NCBI RefSeq assembly: GCF_006546835.1
Contig: NZ_VICB01000010.1
Span: 124,001-188,000 of the forward strand
Source: Actinomyces johnsonii
GTDB taxonomy: Bacteria > Actinomycetota > Actinomycetes > Actinomycetales > Actinomycetaceae
Reading direction: 5' to 3'
DNA length: 64,000 bases
The notes under the pieces were generated by a model. That model searched no databases, was not told where the DNA came from, and saw only the letters and a program-made list of their open reading frames with translations. The first letter of the stretch is position 1. Each line of letters starts with the position of its first letter. Both the position numbers and the translations under genes were made by a program. Positions 53,926 through 61,870 of the stretch are shown piece after piece.

Positions 53926-55305
53926 TCAGGCCCCGATGGCCCGGGCCGCCTCAAGGCCCCGCTCGAGGTCGGCCAGGATGTCGTCGATGTGCTCGATCCC
54001 CACGCTCAGGCGCACGGTCCCGGCGCTGATGCCGGCCGCGGCCAGGCCTGCGTCGTCGAGCTGGGAGTGTGTGGTGGTGGCCGGGTGGACCGCCAGGGAG
54101 CGCACGTCGCCGATGTTGGCCAGGTTGGAGAACAGGCCCAGGGCGTCGATGAAGGCGGCCCCCGCCTCGCGCCCGCCGGGCAGGTCGAAGGTGAGGATCG
54201 AGCCGGCCCCACGTGGACAGTACTTGCGGTGCAGCTCGTAGTAGGGGCTGGAGGCCAGGCCCGAGTAGCGCACCGCGGCGACGTCGTCGCGCCCCTCCAG
54301 CCAGGTGGCCACCGCCAGGGCGTTGTCCACGTGCCGCTCCATGCGCAGCGAGAGCGTCTCGACGCCCTGGGCGATGAGGAAGGCCGAGTGCGGTGCCAGC
54401 GAGAAGCCGAGGTCTCGCTGGCCCTCGGCGCGCGCCTTGAGGATGAAGGCCAGGTTGGCGCCCAGCGGACTGCCCACGCCCAGGTCCCGGGCGTAGACCA
54501 GGCCGTGGTAGGACTCGTCGGGCGTGTTGAAGGCGGGGAATCGCTCGGGCTGGGCGGCGAAGTCGAAGCTGCCGGAGTCCACGATCACGCCCGCCACGGA
54601 GGAGCCGTGCCCGCCCAGGAACTTGGTCGCCGAGGCCACCACGACATCCGCGCCCCACTCGATTGGGCGGGTCAGGAACGGCGAGGCCACCGTGTTGTCT
54701 ACGACCAGCGGGATGCCTAGCTCGTGCGCGGCCGCCGCGATCGCCTCGATGTCGAGGATGTCGCCGCGAGGGTTGGGAATGGTCTCCCCGAAGAAGGCGA
54801 TGGTGCGATCGTCGGCCAGCGCCGCCCAGGCTGCCGGGTCGCCGGGATCGGCCACGAACCGGGTCTGGATGCCTAGCCGGGGCAGGGTGTGGGTGAGCAG
54901 GTTTGTCGTGCCCCCGTACAGCGAGGGCGAGGCCACGATGTTGTCGCCTGCCCCGCCCAGCGTCAGAAAGGTGAGGGTCGTGGCGGCCTGCCCCGACGAC
55001 GTCAGCAGTGCCCCGACGCCGCCCTCCAGGGCAGCGATCCGCTGCTCGACGATGTCATTGGTGGGGTTGGTCAGTCGCGTGTAGATGGGGCCCAGGTCGC
55101 TCAGGGCGAAGCGGGCGGCGGCCTGCTCGGCGGACTCGAAGACGTAGGAGGTGGTCTGGTAGATCGGGATGGCCCGTGCGTGGGCGGGCTCGGCCAGCGG
55201 GTCGTGCCCGGCCTGGACCTGCTTGGTCTCGAAGCGCCACCCCGCCGGGTTCGTGGGGGAGGGGGCGGCGGCCTGCTCGGGGGTGCTGGGGTGCTGGTCG
55301 GTCAT
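53926..55305 (-). CDS. metY: O-acetylhomoserine sulfhydrylase (aminocarboxypropyltransferase)
   Basis: PLP enzyme of the Cys/Met metabolism family that makes homocysteine from O-acetylhomoserine and sulfide. The PLP lysine is in ASATKFLGGHGSSVAG, and IPIYQTTSYVFESAEQAAAR and PTNDIVEQRIAALEGG mark the N-terminal half; the 459-residue length with a long central insert fits MetY rather than MetB. ATG 55305 lies after AAGGAG. First gene of metYX. A long upstream leader (about 320 nt from a possible promoter) contains no riboswitch that I recognise. Confidence 0.94.
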   Translation of the reverse strand: MTDQHPSTPEQAAAPSPTNPAGWRFETKQVQAGHDPLAEPAHARAIPIYQTTSYVFESAEQAAARFALSDLGPIYTRLTNPTNDIVEQRIAALEGGVGALLTSSGQAATTLTFLTLGGAGDNIVASPSLYGGTTNLLTHTLPRLGIQTRFVADPGDPAAWAALADDRTIAFFGETIPNPRGDILDIEAIAAAAHELGIPLVVDNTVASPFLTRPIEWGADVVVASATKFLGGHGSSVAGVIVDSGSFDFAAQPERFPAFNTPDESYHGLVYARDLGVGSPLGANLAFILKARAEGQRDLGFSLAPHSAFLIAQGVETLSLRMERHVDNALAVATWLEGRDDVAAVRYSGLASSPYYELHRKYCPRGAGSILTFDLPGGREAGAAFIDALGLFSNLANIGDVRSLAVHPATTTHSQLDDAGLAAAGISAGTVRLSVGIEHIDDILADLERGLEAARAIGA

Positions 55306-56097
55306 GAGGACTCCTTGGTGATTCCCGGTGACCGGCGGCGATGTCAGTGCCACGTGCGGTGCCTGCGCTGCGCGGCGGTCGCTGCGCGCTTGCGGGTGGT
55401 TCCGCCCGGCGACCCGCTGCGCCCGGCGGCGGGGCCGGGACTCGCAGTCGGGGCGAGGTGTCGTGGCGCTTACTCGTCCGCCGTCACCGTTACTGCAATT
55501 CCTGCGATGGTGTGAGTGAGGGCGGGGACGCGCACGTGGGCCGACGGCGGCGTGCGCGTCAGCTGCGCATTCGCCCCGTGGCGGGGGCGTCCGGCCGGAG
55601 GGCCTCAGGACGACGGAACATGCTCCGACTTTAGCGGTTTCCCCCGCGGGCGGTCCAAACGGGAGTCCGAGGAGCGAGCGCCGGAGCCGGTCCGCCCCGG
55701 GTTCGCGGGCCTGCGCCGACGTGCGCAGAGCGGTTCTCTGCAGGCGCTGAGCCGACCTTTTGAAACCGCCGTTGACCTGCACGAATGGTTGGTTGTGCTG
55801 GATGTCATACGGGTCACGGGGGAGTGACGGCCTGGAGAAACCTTGTCAGCACAAGCGGGAACCGTGAACTACAGGAAGGTAAGTTACGATTGTGAATATT
55901 GTGAATCATGTTTCTAAATGAGGCTGAAGCGACTAGTGTGGTGGCGTCACATCCGGGTCGACATCGCCCGCCGTCCTCGTCCCCTCATCCGCTCCGCGCC
56001 CCCGTGATCCCGCGGAACGGATCCTGGCGCGGGCCGACGCCGCTCCCCGGGTGAGACGACAACCTCACGTTCAGCCCCATCACGACGGAGAACCCCT
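55306..56097. other. Divergent intergenic region, metY to NlpC/P60 gene
   Basis: About 790 bp without a supportable gene. On the minus strand TTGGAC-N17-GCTAAA (around 55630-55655) is a possible metY promoter. On the plus side the AT-rich stretch 55875-55925 holds GTTACGAT (55883-55890) and the tandem ATTGTGAAT repeat and is the probable promoter of the NlpC/P60 gene, leaving a 170-nt leader. I looked for SAM and c-di-AMP riboswitch consensus sequences and found no match. Confidence 0.5.
55883..55908 (+). promoter_or_regulatory. GTTACGAT motif and ATTGTGAAT tandem upstream of NlpC/P60 gene
   Basis: GTTACGAT at 55883-55890 overlaps two tandem copies of ATTGTGAAT. The same GTTACGAT occurs upstream of the other NlpC/P60-fold gene at 61803-61810. 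Their position in the AT-rich promoter area suggests a regulator-binding site. Confidence 0.4.
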
Positions 56098-57537
56098 GTG
56101 AGCCCGATCCCCCAGAGACGACACGGACACGGCGTCGTCGCCACCGCAGTCGTGGCACTGGTATGCACCCTGGCGCCATCGGCGATCGCCGACCCTGTGG
56201 ACCAGAGCGACATCGACCGTTCCAAGGCCTCGGAGCGATCGACCTCCACGTCCATCGCCTCTTTGGAGGCCCAGCTCGCCCAGCAGAGCACCACCCTGGA
56301 GCAGGCCCAGATCAAGGCGCAGGTCGCCAACGAGGACTACCTGACCGCCGTCGACGACCTCAACACGGCCACCACCGACGCCCAGACCGCGCAGACCAAT
56401 GCCGACACCGCCGCCTCCAACACCGCGGCCGCCCGCTCGGACCTGGGCTCGATCGTCGTGCAGACCTACCAGGAGAGCGGCAACCCGCTCGACCCGCTCG
56501 CCCCGTACCTGACCAGCGAGTCGCTGGCGGACCTGGCCGACGCCGACGTCGCCCTGGCCCGCGCCGGCGAGAACAACAACGCCAAGGTCCAGAACGTCGA
56601 GGCCCTCCAGTCAGTGGCCGCGAGCATGCAGGCCATCGCCAACCAGAAGGTCAAGGACAAGGAATCCGCCAAGACCTCCGCGGACACCGCCAAGACCGAG
56701 GCGGAGACGGCCGCCCAGGACGCCCAGAGCGCCGTCACCACCACCCAGACCAACCGCGAGAACCTCATCATCCAGCTGGCCGCCCAGCGCAACACCACCG
56801 TCGAGCTGGAGACGCAGTACCAGAACCAGCTCGAGACCGAGCGCAAGGCTCGCGAGGAGGCCGCCGCCCAGGCCGCGGCCAAGACGGCCTCGGAGAAGGC
56901 CGCTGCCGACCTCGCCCAGAAGCAGGCGGAGCAGGCCGGGCAGACCGCCCATCCCCAGGAGTCGGCCCCCGCCCCTCAGGAATCGGCCCCCGCCCCCCAG
57001 GAGCAGGCGCCCCGGCCGGAGCCCACCTACCAGGCCCCGGCCCAGGATCCCGCCACTACCTCCCAGCCCGAGCCCGAGGCCTCCGACGACGAGAGTGAGG
57101 CCGCCCCCGCGCCCGCTCCGGCGCCCGCCCCCGAGCCGGAACCCGAGCCCGAGCCCGCGCCGTCGTACTCCGGCAACGCTGCCTCCATCGCCATCAGCAC
57201 CGCCATGAGCTACATCGGCACCCCCTACGTGTGGGCAGGCGAGTCGGCCGCGGGCCTGGACTGCTCCGGGCTGACGATGGTTTCCTATGAGGCCGCCGGG
57301 GTCTACCTCACCCACTCCTCACGCGTGCAGTACGGGCAGGGCACCCAGGTCCCGCTCGACGCCGCACAGCCCGGCGACCTGGTCTTCTGGTCCTCCGACG
57401 GCAGCCAGTCCGGCATCTACCACGTGGCCATCTACTTGGGCGACGACATGATGATCGAGGCGCCGACCTTCGGCATGACCGTGCGCGTCACCTCCATGCG
57501 CTACTCCGGCGTCATGCCCTACGCGGTGCGCTTCTGA
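56098..57537 (+). CDS. Secreted NlpC/P60 peptidoglycan endopeptidase (RipA-like)
   Basis: A cell-wall hydrolase of 479 residues. A signal peptide (residues 1-31, ending ...PSAIADP) precedes a long coiled coil (about 40-270, SLEAQLAQQSTTLEQAQIKA, QVANEDYLTA), a Pro/Glu/Ala-rich linker, and a C-terminal NlpC/P60 domain (about 360-479). The catalytic Cys is in GLDCSGLTMVSYEAAG, the His in IYHVAIYLGDD, and the conserved GDLVFW is present. It should cleave D-Glu-mDAP/Lys bonds in stem peptides during division, as RipA does. GTG 56098 is the start behind GGAGAA. Confidence 0.93.
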   Translation: MSPIPQRRHGHGVVATAVVALVCTLAPSAIADPVDQSDIDRSKASERSTSTSIASLEAQLAQQSTTLEQAQIKAQVANEDYLTAVDDLNTATTDAQTAQTNADTAASNTAAARSDLGSIVVQTYQESGNPLDPLAPYLTSESLADLADADVALARAGENNNAKVQNVEALQSVAASMQAIANQKVKDKESAKTSADTAKTEAETAAQDAQSAVTTTQTNRENLIIQLAAQRNTTVELETQYQNQLETERKAREEAAAQAAAKTASEKAAADLAQKQAEQAGQTAHPQESAPAPQESAPAPQEQAPRPEPTYQAPAQDPATTSQPEPEASDDESEAAPAPAPAPAPEPEPEPEPAPSYSGNAASIAISTAMSYIGTPYVWAGESAAGLDCSGLTMVSYEAAGVYLTHSSRVQYGQGTQVPLDAAQPGDLVFWSSDGSQSGIYHVAIYLGDDMMIEAPTFGMTVRVTSMRYSGVMPYAVRF

Positions 57538-57541
57538 CGCC

Positions 57542-57574
57542 CGGGCGGGGCGGGCGCATCGCCCGGCCCGCCCG
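57542..57574. terminator. GC-rich hairpin between convergent NlpC/P60 and ppa genes
   Basis: CGGGCGGGGCGGGCG (57542-57556) and CGCCCGGCCCGCCCG (57560-57574) pair with one mismatch around CAT. It lies 5 nt after the NlpC/P60 stop and 16 nt before the ppa stop. Confidence 0.7.
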
Positions 57575-57589
57575 CGTGCGTCGTCGGCG

Positions 57590-58090
57590 TCAGTGGCCCC
57601 CGCGGGCGATGCGGTCGGCCTCGCGCTGGAAGGACTGGCGGATCTCCTCCTCGGCCTCCTCGCGGCCCACCCAGTGGGCGCCCTCGACCGACTTGCCGGG
57701 CTCGAGGTCCTTGTAGACCTCGAAGAAATGCTGGATCTCCAGGCGGTGGAACTCCGAGACGTCCTCGATGTCGGTGCGCCAGGAGGCGCGCTGGTCGGCG
57801 CTGGGCACGCACAGGACCTTGTCGTCGCCGCCCTTCTCGTCGCGCATGCGGAACATTCCCAGCGCGCGGCAGCGGATGACGCAGCCGGGGAAGGTCGGCT
57901 CCTCCAGCAGGACCAGGGCGTCCAGGGGGTCGCCGTCCTCGCCGAGCGTCTCATCGATGAAACCGTAGTCATCGGGATAGCGCGTGGAGGTGAAGAGCAT
58001 GCGGTCCAAGCGGATCCGGCCGGTCTCGTGGTCGATCTCGTACTTGTTGCGGTTGCCCTTGGGGATCTCAATCGTGACGTCGAACTCCAC
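57590..58090 (-). CDS. ppa: Inorganic pyrophosphatase (family I)
   Basis: Hydrolyses pyrophosphate to phosphate, pulling biosynthetic reactions forward. The 166-residue protein has [20 protein letters not shown] near residue 8, [20 protein letters not shown] (the D-G-D-P-L-D signature that binds metal ions), and [16 protein letters not shown] (E-x-Y-K). Its neighbour dacB runs divergently, an arrangement common in actinobacteria where ppa sits beside the dacB-zincin-tilS-hpt cluster. Confidence 0.97.
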   Translation of the reverse strand: MEFDVTIEIPKGNRNKYEIDHETGRIRLDRMLFTSTRYPDDYGFIDETLGEDGDPLDALVLLEEPTFPGCVIRCRALGMFRMRDEKGGDDKVLCVPSADQRASWRTDIEDVSEFHRLEIQHFFEVYKDLEPGKSVEGAHWVGREEAEEEIRQSFQREADRIARGGH

Positions 58091-58325
58091 GGGGAGCCTC
58101 CTTCGCTCGTGTCTTCAGCTCGTTGGGCGCTGGAACGGTGCCTGACGGTCGGCGTCGATCCGGCGGGGCGGGTGTTGATGGCACTAGTGTGGCGCACGAC
58201 AGCGCTTGAGGTCAGCAAACGCGTACTCTGCACGTCGGTGCATCGGCGGGAGCGACCTCCCGGGCGCCCCATCCACCTGATATACAGGCCATCCCAGCCT
58301 GTCAACAACCCAGTCCGGAGGACGT

Positions 58326-59717
58326 ATGCGCAAGGTCCAGACCGCGGCCCTGACGGCGGCGAGCCTGCTGGTATTCGGCGGCTACTACAGCCTGGGCGAT
58401 GCCCTCGACCTGGTACCCGGGCCGGTGACGGTCGCCTACGCCGACGTCGCCCCCCAGCCCTTCCCGACGCCGGCCGGTCCCAGCGCCAAGACCACGGCCC
58501 CGACGGGCCTGGAGGCGGAGGCGCCCAAGCCGTCCAAAGCGAATTTGAGCGCCTACGTCAAGGCCGTGGCCTCCGACGCCGCCCTGGCCGGCGGAAGCGT
58601 GACCGCCTCCGTCGTCGACGTCGCCACCGGCGAGGAGCTGCTGGACCAGTCGGCCGCCACCGGGGTGACACCCGCCTCCACCAACAAGGTGCTCACCGCC
58701 TGGGCGGCCCTGTCCTCCATGGGGCCGGGCCACACGCTCCAGACCAAGGCCGTCCTGGACGGCCAGACCGTCACCCTCGTGGGCGGCGGCGACGTTCTGC
58801 TGGCCGAGGACGCCGGGGACCCGACCGCCACGGCCGGTCATGCGGGCCTGGGCGACCTCGCCCGCGCCACCGCGGAGCAGCTCAAGTCCCAGGGGATGAC
58901 GTCGGTCTCGCTGCGCCTGGACGACACCCTATTCACCGGCGCCCAGTGGAACGACGGCTGGGAGGCCGGCAACGAGCAATACGTGGCCAAGATCCAGCCG
59001 ATCATGGTGGACATCTCCTCCACGCAAAACCAGGGTTACTCGGCCGACCCGGCCATGGAGGCCGCCCAGGCCTTCGCCAGGCACCTGAGCGACGCCGGCA
59101 TCACGGTCGACGGCGATGCGTCCCGCGCCGCCGCCTCCAGCGGCGCCAGGGAGCTGGCCTCGGTCTCCTCCGCCCCGCTGTCCGACATCCTGGCCCTGTC
59201 CCTCAAGACCTCCGACAACACGATGACCGAGGTCGAGGGGCGGCTCGTGGCCGTCCAGGCCAAGGAGACCGCCGATTTCGCCGGGGCCTCCAAGGCCGTG
59301 GCCGCCCAGCTGCGCAAGGACGGCTTCGACACCTCCGGACTGACCCTCCTGGACTCCTCCGGACTGGCCAAGGGCAACAAGGTGCCCGCTAGGCTCCTGA
59401 CCCAGATCCTGGCCCGGTCCGCCGGCGACAAGGGCGGTTCGGCCGGCCGCACCCTCATCGCAGACCTGCCCGTCGGGGCCCTGGACGGAACCCTGGGCAA
59501 CCGCCTGCACGATACGGCCGCGGCCGGCACTGTGCGCGCCAAGACCGGCTCGCTGGAGCAGACCTCCTCCCTGGCCGGCGTCGTCACGACCGCCGACGGA
59601 CGTCTTCTGGCCTTCTCGATCCTGACCAACGACTTCCCCGCCAACGGCAGCACGGCGGCCGCCGCCGCGATCGACAACCACTTCGTGGCGCCCCTGGCGG
59701 CCTGCGGCTGCTCGTGA
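58326..59717 (+). CDS. dacB: D-alanyl-D-alanine carboxypeptidase (PBP4/DacB)
   Basis: Trims or cross-hydrolyses peptidoglycan stem peptides. The 463-residue secreted protein has a membrane-anchoring signal segment (residues 5-25) and all three penicillin-binding motifs: S-x-x-K in PASTNKVLTAW, S-x-N in LKTSDNTMTEVEGRL, and K-T-G in VRAKTGSLEQTSSLAG. The inserted domain between the first two motifs marks the PBP4 (peptidase S13) group. ATG 58326 follows CCGGAGGACGT. Divergent from ppa. Confidence 0.95.
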   Translation: MRKVQTAALTAASLLVFGGYYSLGDALDLVPGPVTVAYADVAPQPFPTPAGPSAKTTAPTGLEAEAPKPSKANLSAYVKAVASDAALAGGSVTASVVDVATGEELLDQSAATGVTPASTNKVLTAWAALSSMGPGHTLQTKAVLDGQTVTLVGGGDVLLAEDAGDPTATAGHAGLGDLARATAEQLKSQGMTSVSLRLDDTLFTGAQWNDGWEAGNEQYVAKIQPIMVDISSTQNQGYSADPAMEAAQAFARHLSDAGITVDGDASRAAASSGARELASVSSAPLSDILALSLKTSDNTMTEVEGRLVAVQAKETADFAGASKAVAAQLRKDGFDTSGLTLLDSSGLAKGNKVPARLLTQILARSAGDKGGSAGRTLIADLPVGALDGTLGNRLHDTAAAGTVRAKTGSLEQTSSLAGVVTTADGRLLAFSILTNDFPANGSTAAAAAIDNHFVAPLAACGCS

Positions 59718-59750
59718 CACAACCGCGATGAGGCCCGTGAGATCCGTTCG

Positions 59751-59778
59751 ATTCCCGTGAATCCCGTGAATCCTGTGA
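59751..59778 (+). repeat. Tandem 9-bp repeat before the zincin gene
   Basis: ATTCCCGTGA (59751-59760), ATCCCGTGA (59761-59769) and ATCCTGTGA (59770-59778) are three adjacent near-identical units immediately before the ribosome-binding region of the next gene; GGCCCGTGA at 59732-59740 may be a fourth. Confidence 0.5.
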
Positions 59779-59785
59779 GAAAGGC

Positions 59786-60937
59786 ATGGCGGTGACGACC
59801 AACGGTACAGCGGCGGGGCTGGTCGACTGGCGGACGGTGGAGCGCATGACCGCGCTGATCCCGGCCGGCCCCAGTGCCTCGCACTCGGCGCGCGCCAGTT
59901 CGGTGGCGGTCCTGCGCCGCTCCGCCCGGGAGGCGCCGACCTGGGTCGCCAGGATCACCGGCCTGCACCGCGCGGCCCAGCAGGTCGCCGAGACCACGCG
60001 CGTGAGCGTCGTCGATCGGGCCGGGCTGGTGCGCGCCTCCACCCGGGCACTGCGCGGTCTCATGGAGCAGGTGCCCGCGCCGCGGGCCTCGGAGGCGGTT
60101 CGCCTCGTCGGGGCCGCCGAGATGGCCGGGGCGATGAGCCTGATCGCCACGCGGATGCTGGGGCAGGTGGTGCCCGACGCCTCGATCGGGGCGGGGGCCG
60201 GCCGCTCCGGTGGCGAGGAGCCCGGCGGCGTGCTGGCGGAAGGAGGGTGGAGGCCCTCATCGTCCCCGCACCTGCTGCTCGTGGCCCCCAACGTGCTGGC
60301 GATGCGCCGCCAGCTGGACCTGGACATGCTCGACCTGCCTGCCTGGGTCTGCCTGCACGAGACCACCCATGCCGTCCAACTCACGGCCGCTCCCTGGCTC
60401 GGCTCCTACCTGGCCGACTCCATGCGCACGGTCATCGGCGCCGTCGTCGAGGCCGTCTACGGGGGCGCGGGATCGGGGGAGCACGGGCCCGGACCGCGGC
60501 GGGGGAGCGTGGTACGCATTGCGGCGCGCGCCGGGCGGGGGCGAGTGCTCGAGGGGCTGACGAACCTCAGAGAGCGCTCGGAGGTCGCCTCGCTGGCGGC
60601 CGCGCTCACCTTCCTGGAGGGGCATGCCGAGGTGGTTCTGGACGACGTGCGGCCCAACCGGATGCCCTCAGTGCACCGTCTGCGTGCGGTCCTGTCCCGC
60701 AGTCGGGCGGTCGACGGCGGTATCGGCCCCGGGCCCGGCCTGGGCGCGCTCCTGCTGCACCGGCTCATGGGCCTGGAGGCCAAGGAGGCCCAGTACGCCG
60801 ACGGTGCCGCCTTCGTGCGCAGCGTCGTGGCGCGCATCGGGCACGAGGGGCTCAACGTCGTGTGGACCAACCCCGCGCTGCTGCCCACCCCGGCCGAGAT
60901 CGCCCGCCCCGACGTGTGGGTGCGCCGCGTGAGCTGA
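59786..60937 (+). CDS. Zinc-dependent metallohydrolase (HExxH zincin)
   Basis: A 383-residue protein of the actinobacterial zincin family often annotated as coenzyme F420 biosynthesis-associated or putative hydrolase. The zinc site is HETTHAVQ (about residues 193-200). The N-terminal part (VDWRTVERMTALIPAGP) and the segment FLEGHAEVVLDDV match the family layout, where the second Glu/His-containing helix supplies the third ligand. The substrate is unknown, and the F420 link is by annotation habit only. It lies between dacB and hpt in a conserved cluster. Confidence 0.85.
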   Translation: MAVTTNGTAAGLVDWRTVERMTALIPAGPSASHSARASSVAVLRRSAREAPTWVARITGLHRAAQQVAETTRVSVVDRAGLVRASTRALRGLMEQVPAPRASEAVRLVGAAEMAGAMSLIATRMLGQVVPDASIGAGAGRSGGEEPGGVLAEGGWRPSSSPHLLLVAPNVLAMRRQLDLDMLDLPAWVCLHETTHAVQLTAAPWLGSYLADSMRTVIGAVVEAVYGGAGSGEHGPGPRRGSVVRIAARAGRGRVLEGLTNLRERSEVASLAAALTFLEGHAEVVLDDVRPNRMPSVHRLRAVLSRSRAVDGGIGPGPGLGALLLHRLMGLEAKEAQYADGAAFVRSVVARIGHEGLNVVWTNPALLPTPAEIARPDVWVRRVS

Positions 60938-61099
60938 CCGCACCGCCCCTCCTCCGTCTCCTCGTGGATGAAGGGAGTGGCGTGAAGTGCCTGGCTGGGT
61001 CCGGTGTGGCAGGCTTGTGGGGTCGACGCGGACCGGTGGCCTTCCCCAGGCCCCGGCGACTCCGCGAAGCCATGACGACGCATCAGGAGGACGGGGCGG

Positions 61100-61654
61100 A
61101 TGGACGCCACGGATATGGGATCGGACCTTCAGCAGGTACTCATCACCGAGGAGCAGATAGGGCAGCGCCTCGATGAGATGGCCGCCCAGATCGACGCCGA
61201 CTACGCGGGCCGCGACCCCCTGCTCGTGGGTGTGCTCAAGGGAGCCGTCTTCGTCATGGCGGATCTGTCTCGCCGGCTGCACATGAGCGTGCCGATGGAC
61301 TGGATGGCCGTGTCCTCCTACGGCTCGGGAACCAAGTCCTCCGGGGTGGTGCGCATCCTCAAGGACCTGGACACCGACGTCACCGGCCGTGACATTCTCA
61401 TCGTCGAGGACATCATCGACTCCGGCCTGACCCTGTCCTGGCTGCTGGGCAACCTGTCCTCCCGGGGCGCGGCCTCGGTGGAGATCGCCACACTCCTGCG
61501 CAAGCCCGACGCCGCCAAGGTCGAGGTGGACGTCAAGTACGTCGGCTTCGATATTCCTACGGAGTTCGTCGTCGGCTACGGACTGGACTATGCCGAGCGG
61601 TACCGCAACCTGCCGTTCATCGGTACGTTGAGGCCCGAGGTCTACGGAGGTTGA
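61100..61654 (+). CDS. hpt: Hypoxanthine-guanine phosphoribosyltransferase
   Basis: Purine salvage: hypoxanthine or guanine + PRPP gives IMP or GMP. The 184-residue protein contains [16 protein letters not shown], the PRPP-binding loop [17 protein letters not shown] (V-E-D-I-I-D-S-G), and [22 protein letters not shown] 61100 follows AGGAGG by 8 nt; ATG 61115 is less likely. In related genomes tilS normally lies between the zincin gene and hpt, and ftsH follows it; neither is present here. Confidence 0.95.
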   Translation: MDATDMGSDLQQVLITEEQIGQRLDEMAAQIDADYAGRDPLLVGVLKGAVFVMADLSRRLHMSVPMDWMAVSSYGSGTKSSGVVRILKDLDTDVTGRDILIVEDIIDSGLTLSWLLGNLSSRGAASVEIATLLRKPDAAKVEVDVKYVGFDIPTEFVVGYGLDYAERYRNLPFIGTLRPEVYGG

Positions 61655-61670
61655 CTGACGCAGGTCAACC
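61649..61670 (+). terminator. Possible weak terminator at the hpt 3' end
   Basis: GGTTGAC (61649-61655) and GTCAACC (61664-61670) form a 7-bp stem overlapping the hpt stop codon, with a TTGACAAAA stretch after it. Weak evidence. Confidence 0.25.
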
Positions 61671-61797
61671 TTGACAAAACCTGAGGGCAAAACGGGAGAA
61701 TCAAGGGTAGACCGGTTGAAGCGCCGCCTACGGGCGGTGATTCCGAGGCCTATGACCTGCGCCCTGACCCCTTTTACAGGTGGTCGGAGCCGTGTAC

Positions 61798-61814
61798 GTT
61801 ACGTTACGATAACG
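61798..61814 (+). promoter_or_regulatory. CGTTA-CGA-TAACG dyad upstream of LPXTG gene
   Basis: GTTACGTTACGATAACG spans 61798-61814: a GTTAC direct repeat plus the CGTTA/TAACG inverted repeat. It shares GTTACGAT with the promoter region of the other NlpC/P60-fold gene (55883). Likely operator or extended promoter 57 nt before the start. Confidence 0.45.
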
Positions 61815-61870
61815 AGTGCAGATCGCCGACGGATGCCCCATCCCGGCGGGTGAAAGTGGAAGGACTCCTG

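Noticed and set aside
55306-55680. SAM riboswitch before metY
   Set aside because: Neither S-box nor SAM-IV conserved blocks are recognisable.
55830-56097. Possible c-di-AMP (ydaO-type) riboswitch before the NlpC/P60 gene
   Set aside because: Such switches are common before these genes, but the conserved GGGGGA and CCGUCAGCUAACCUCG-like blocks are absent.
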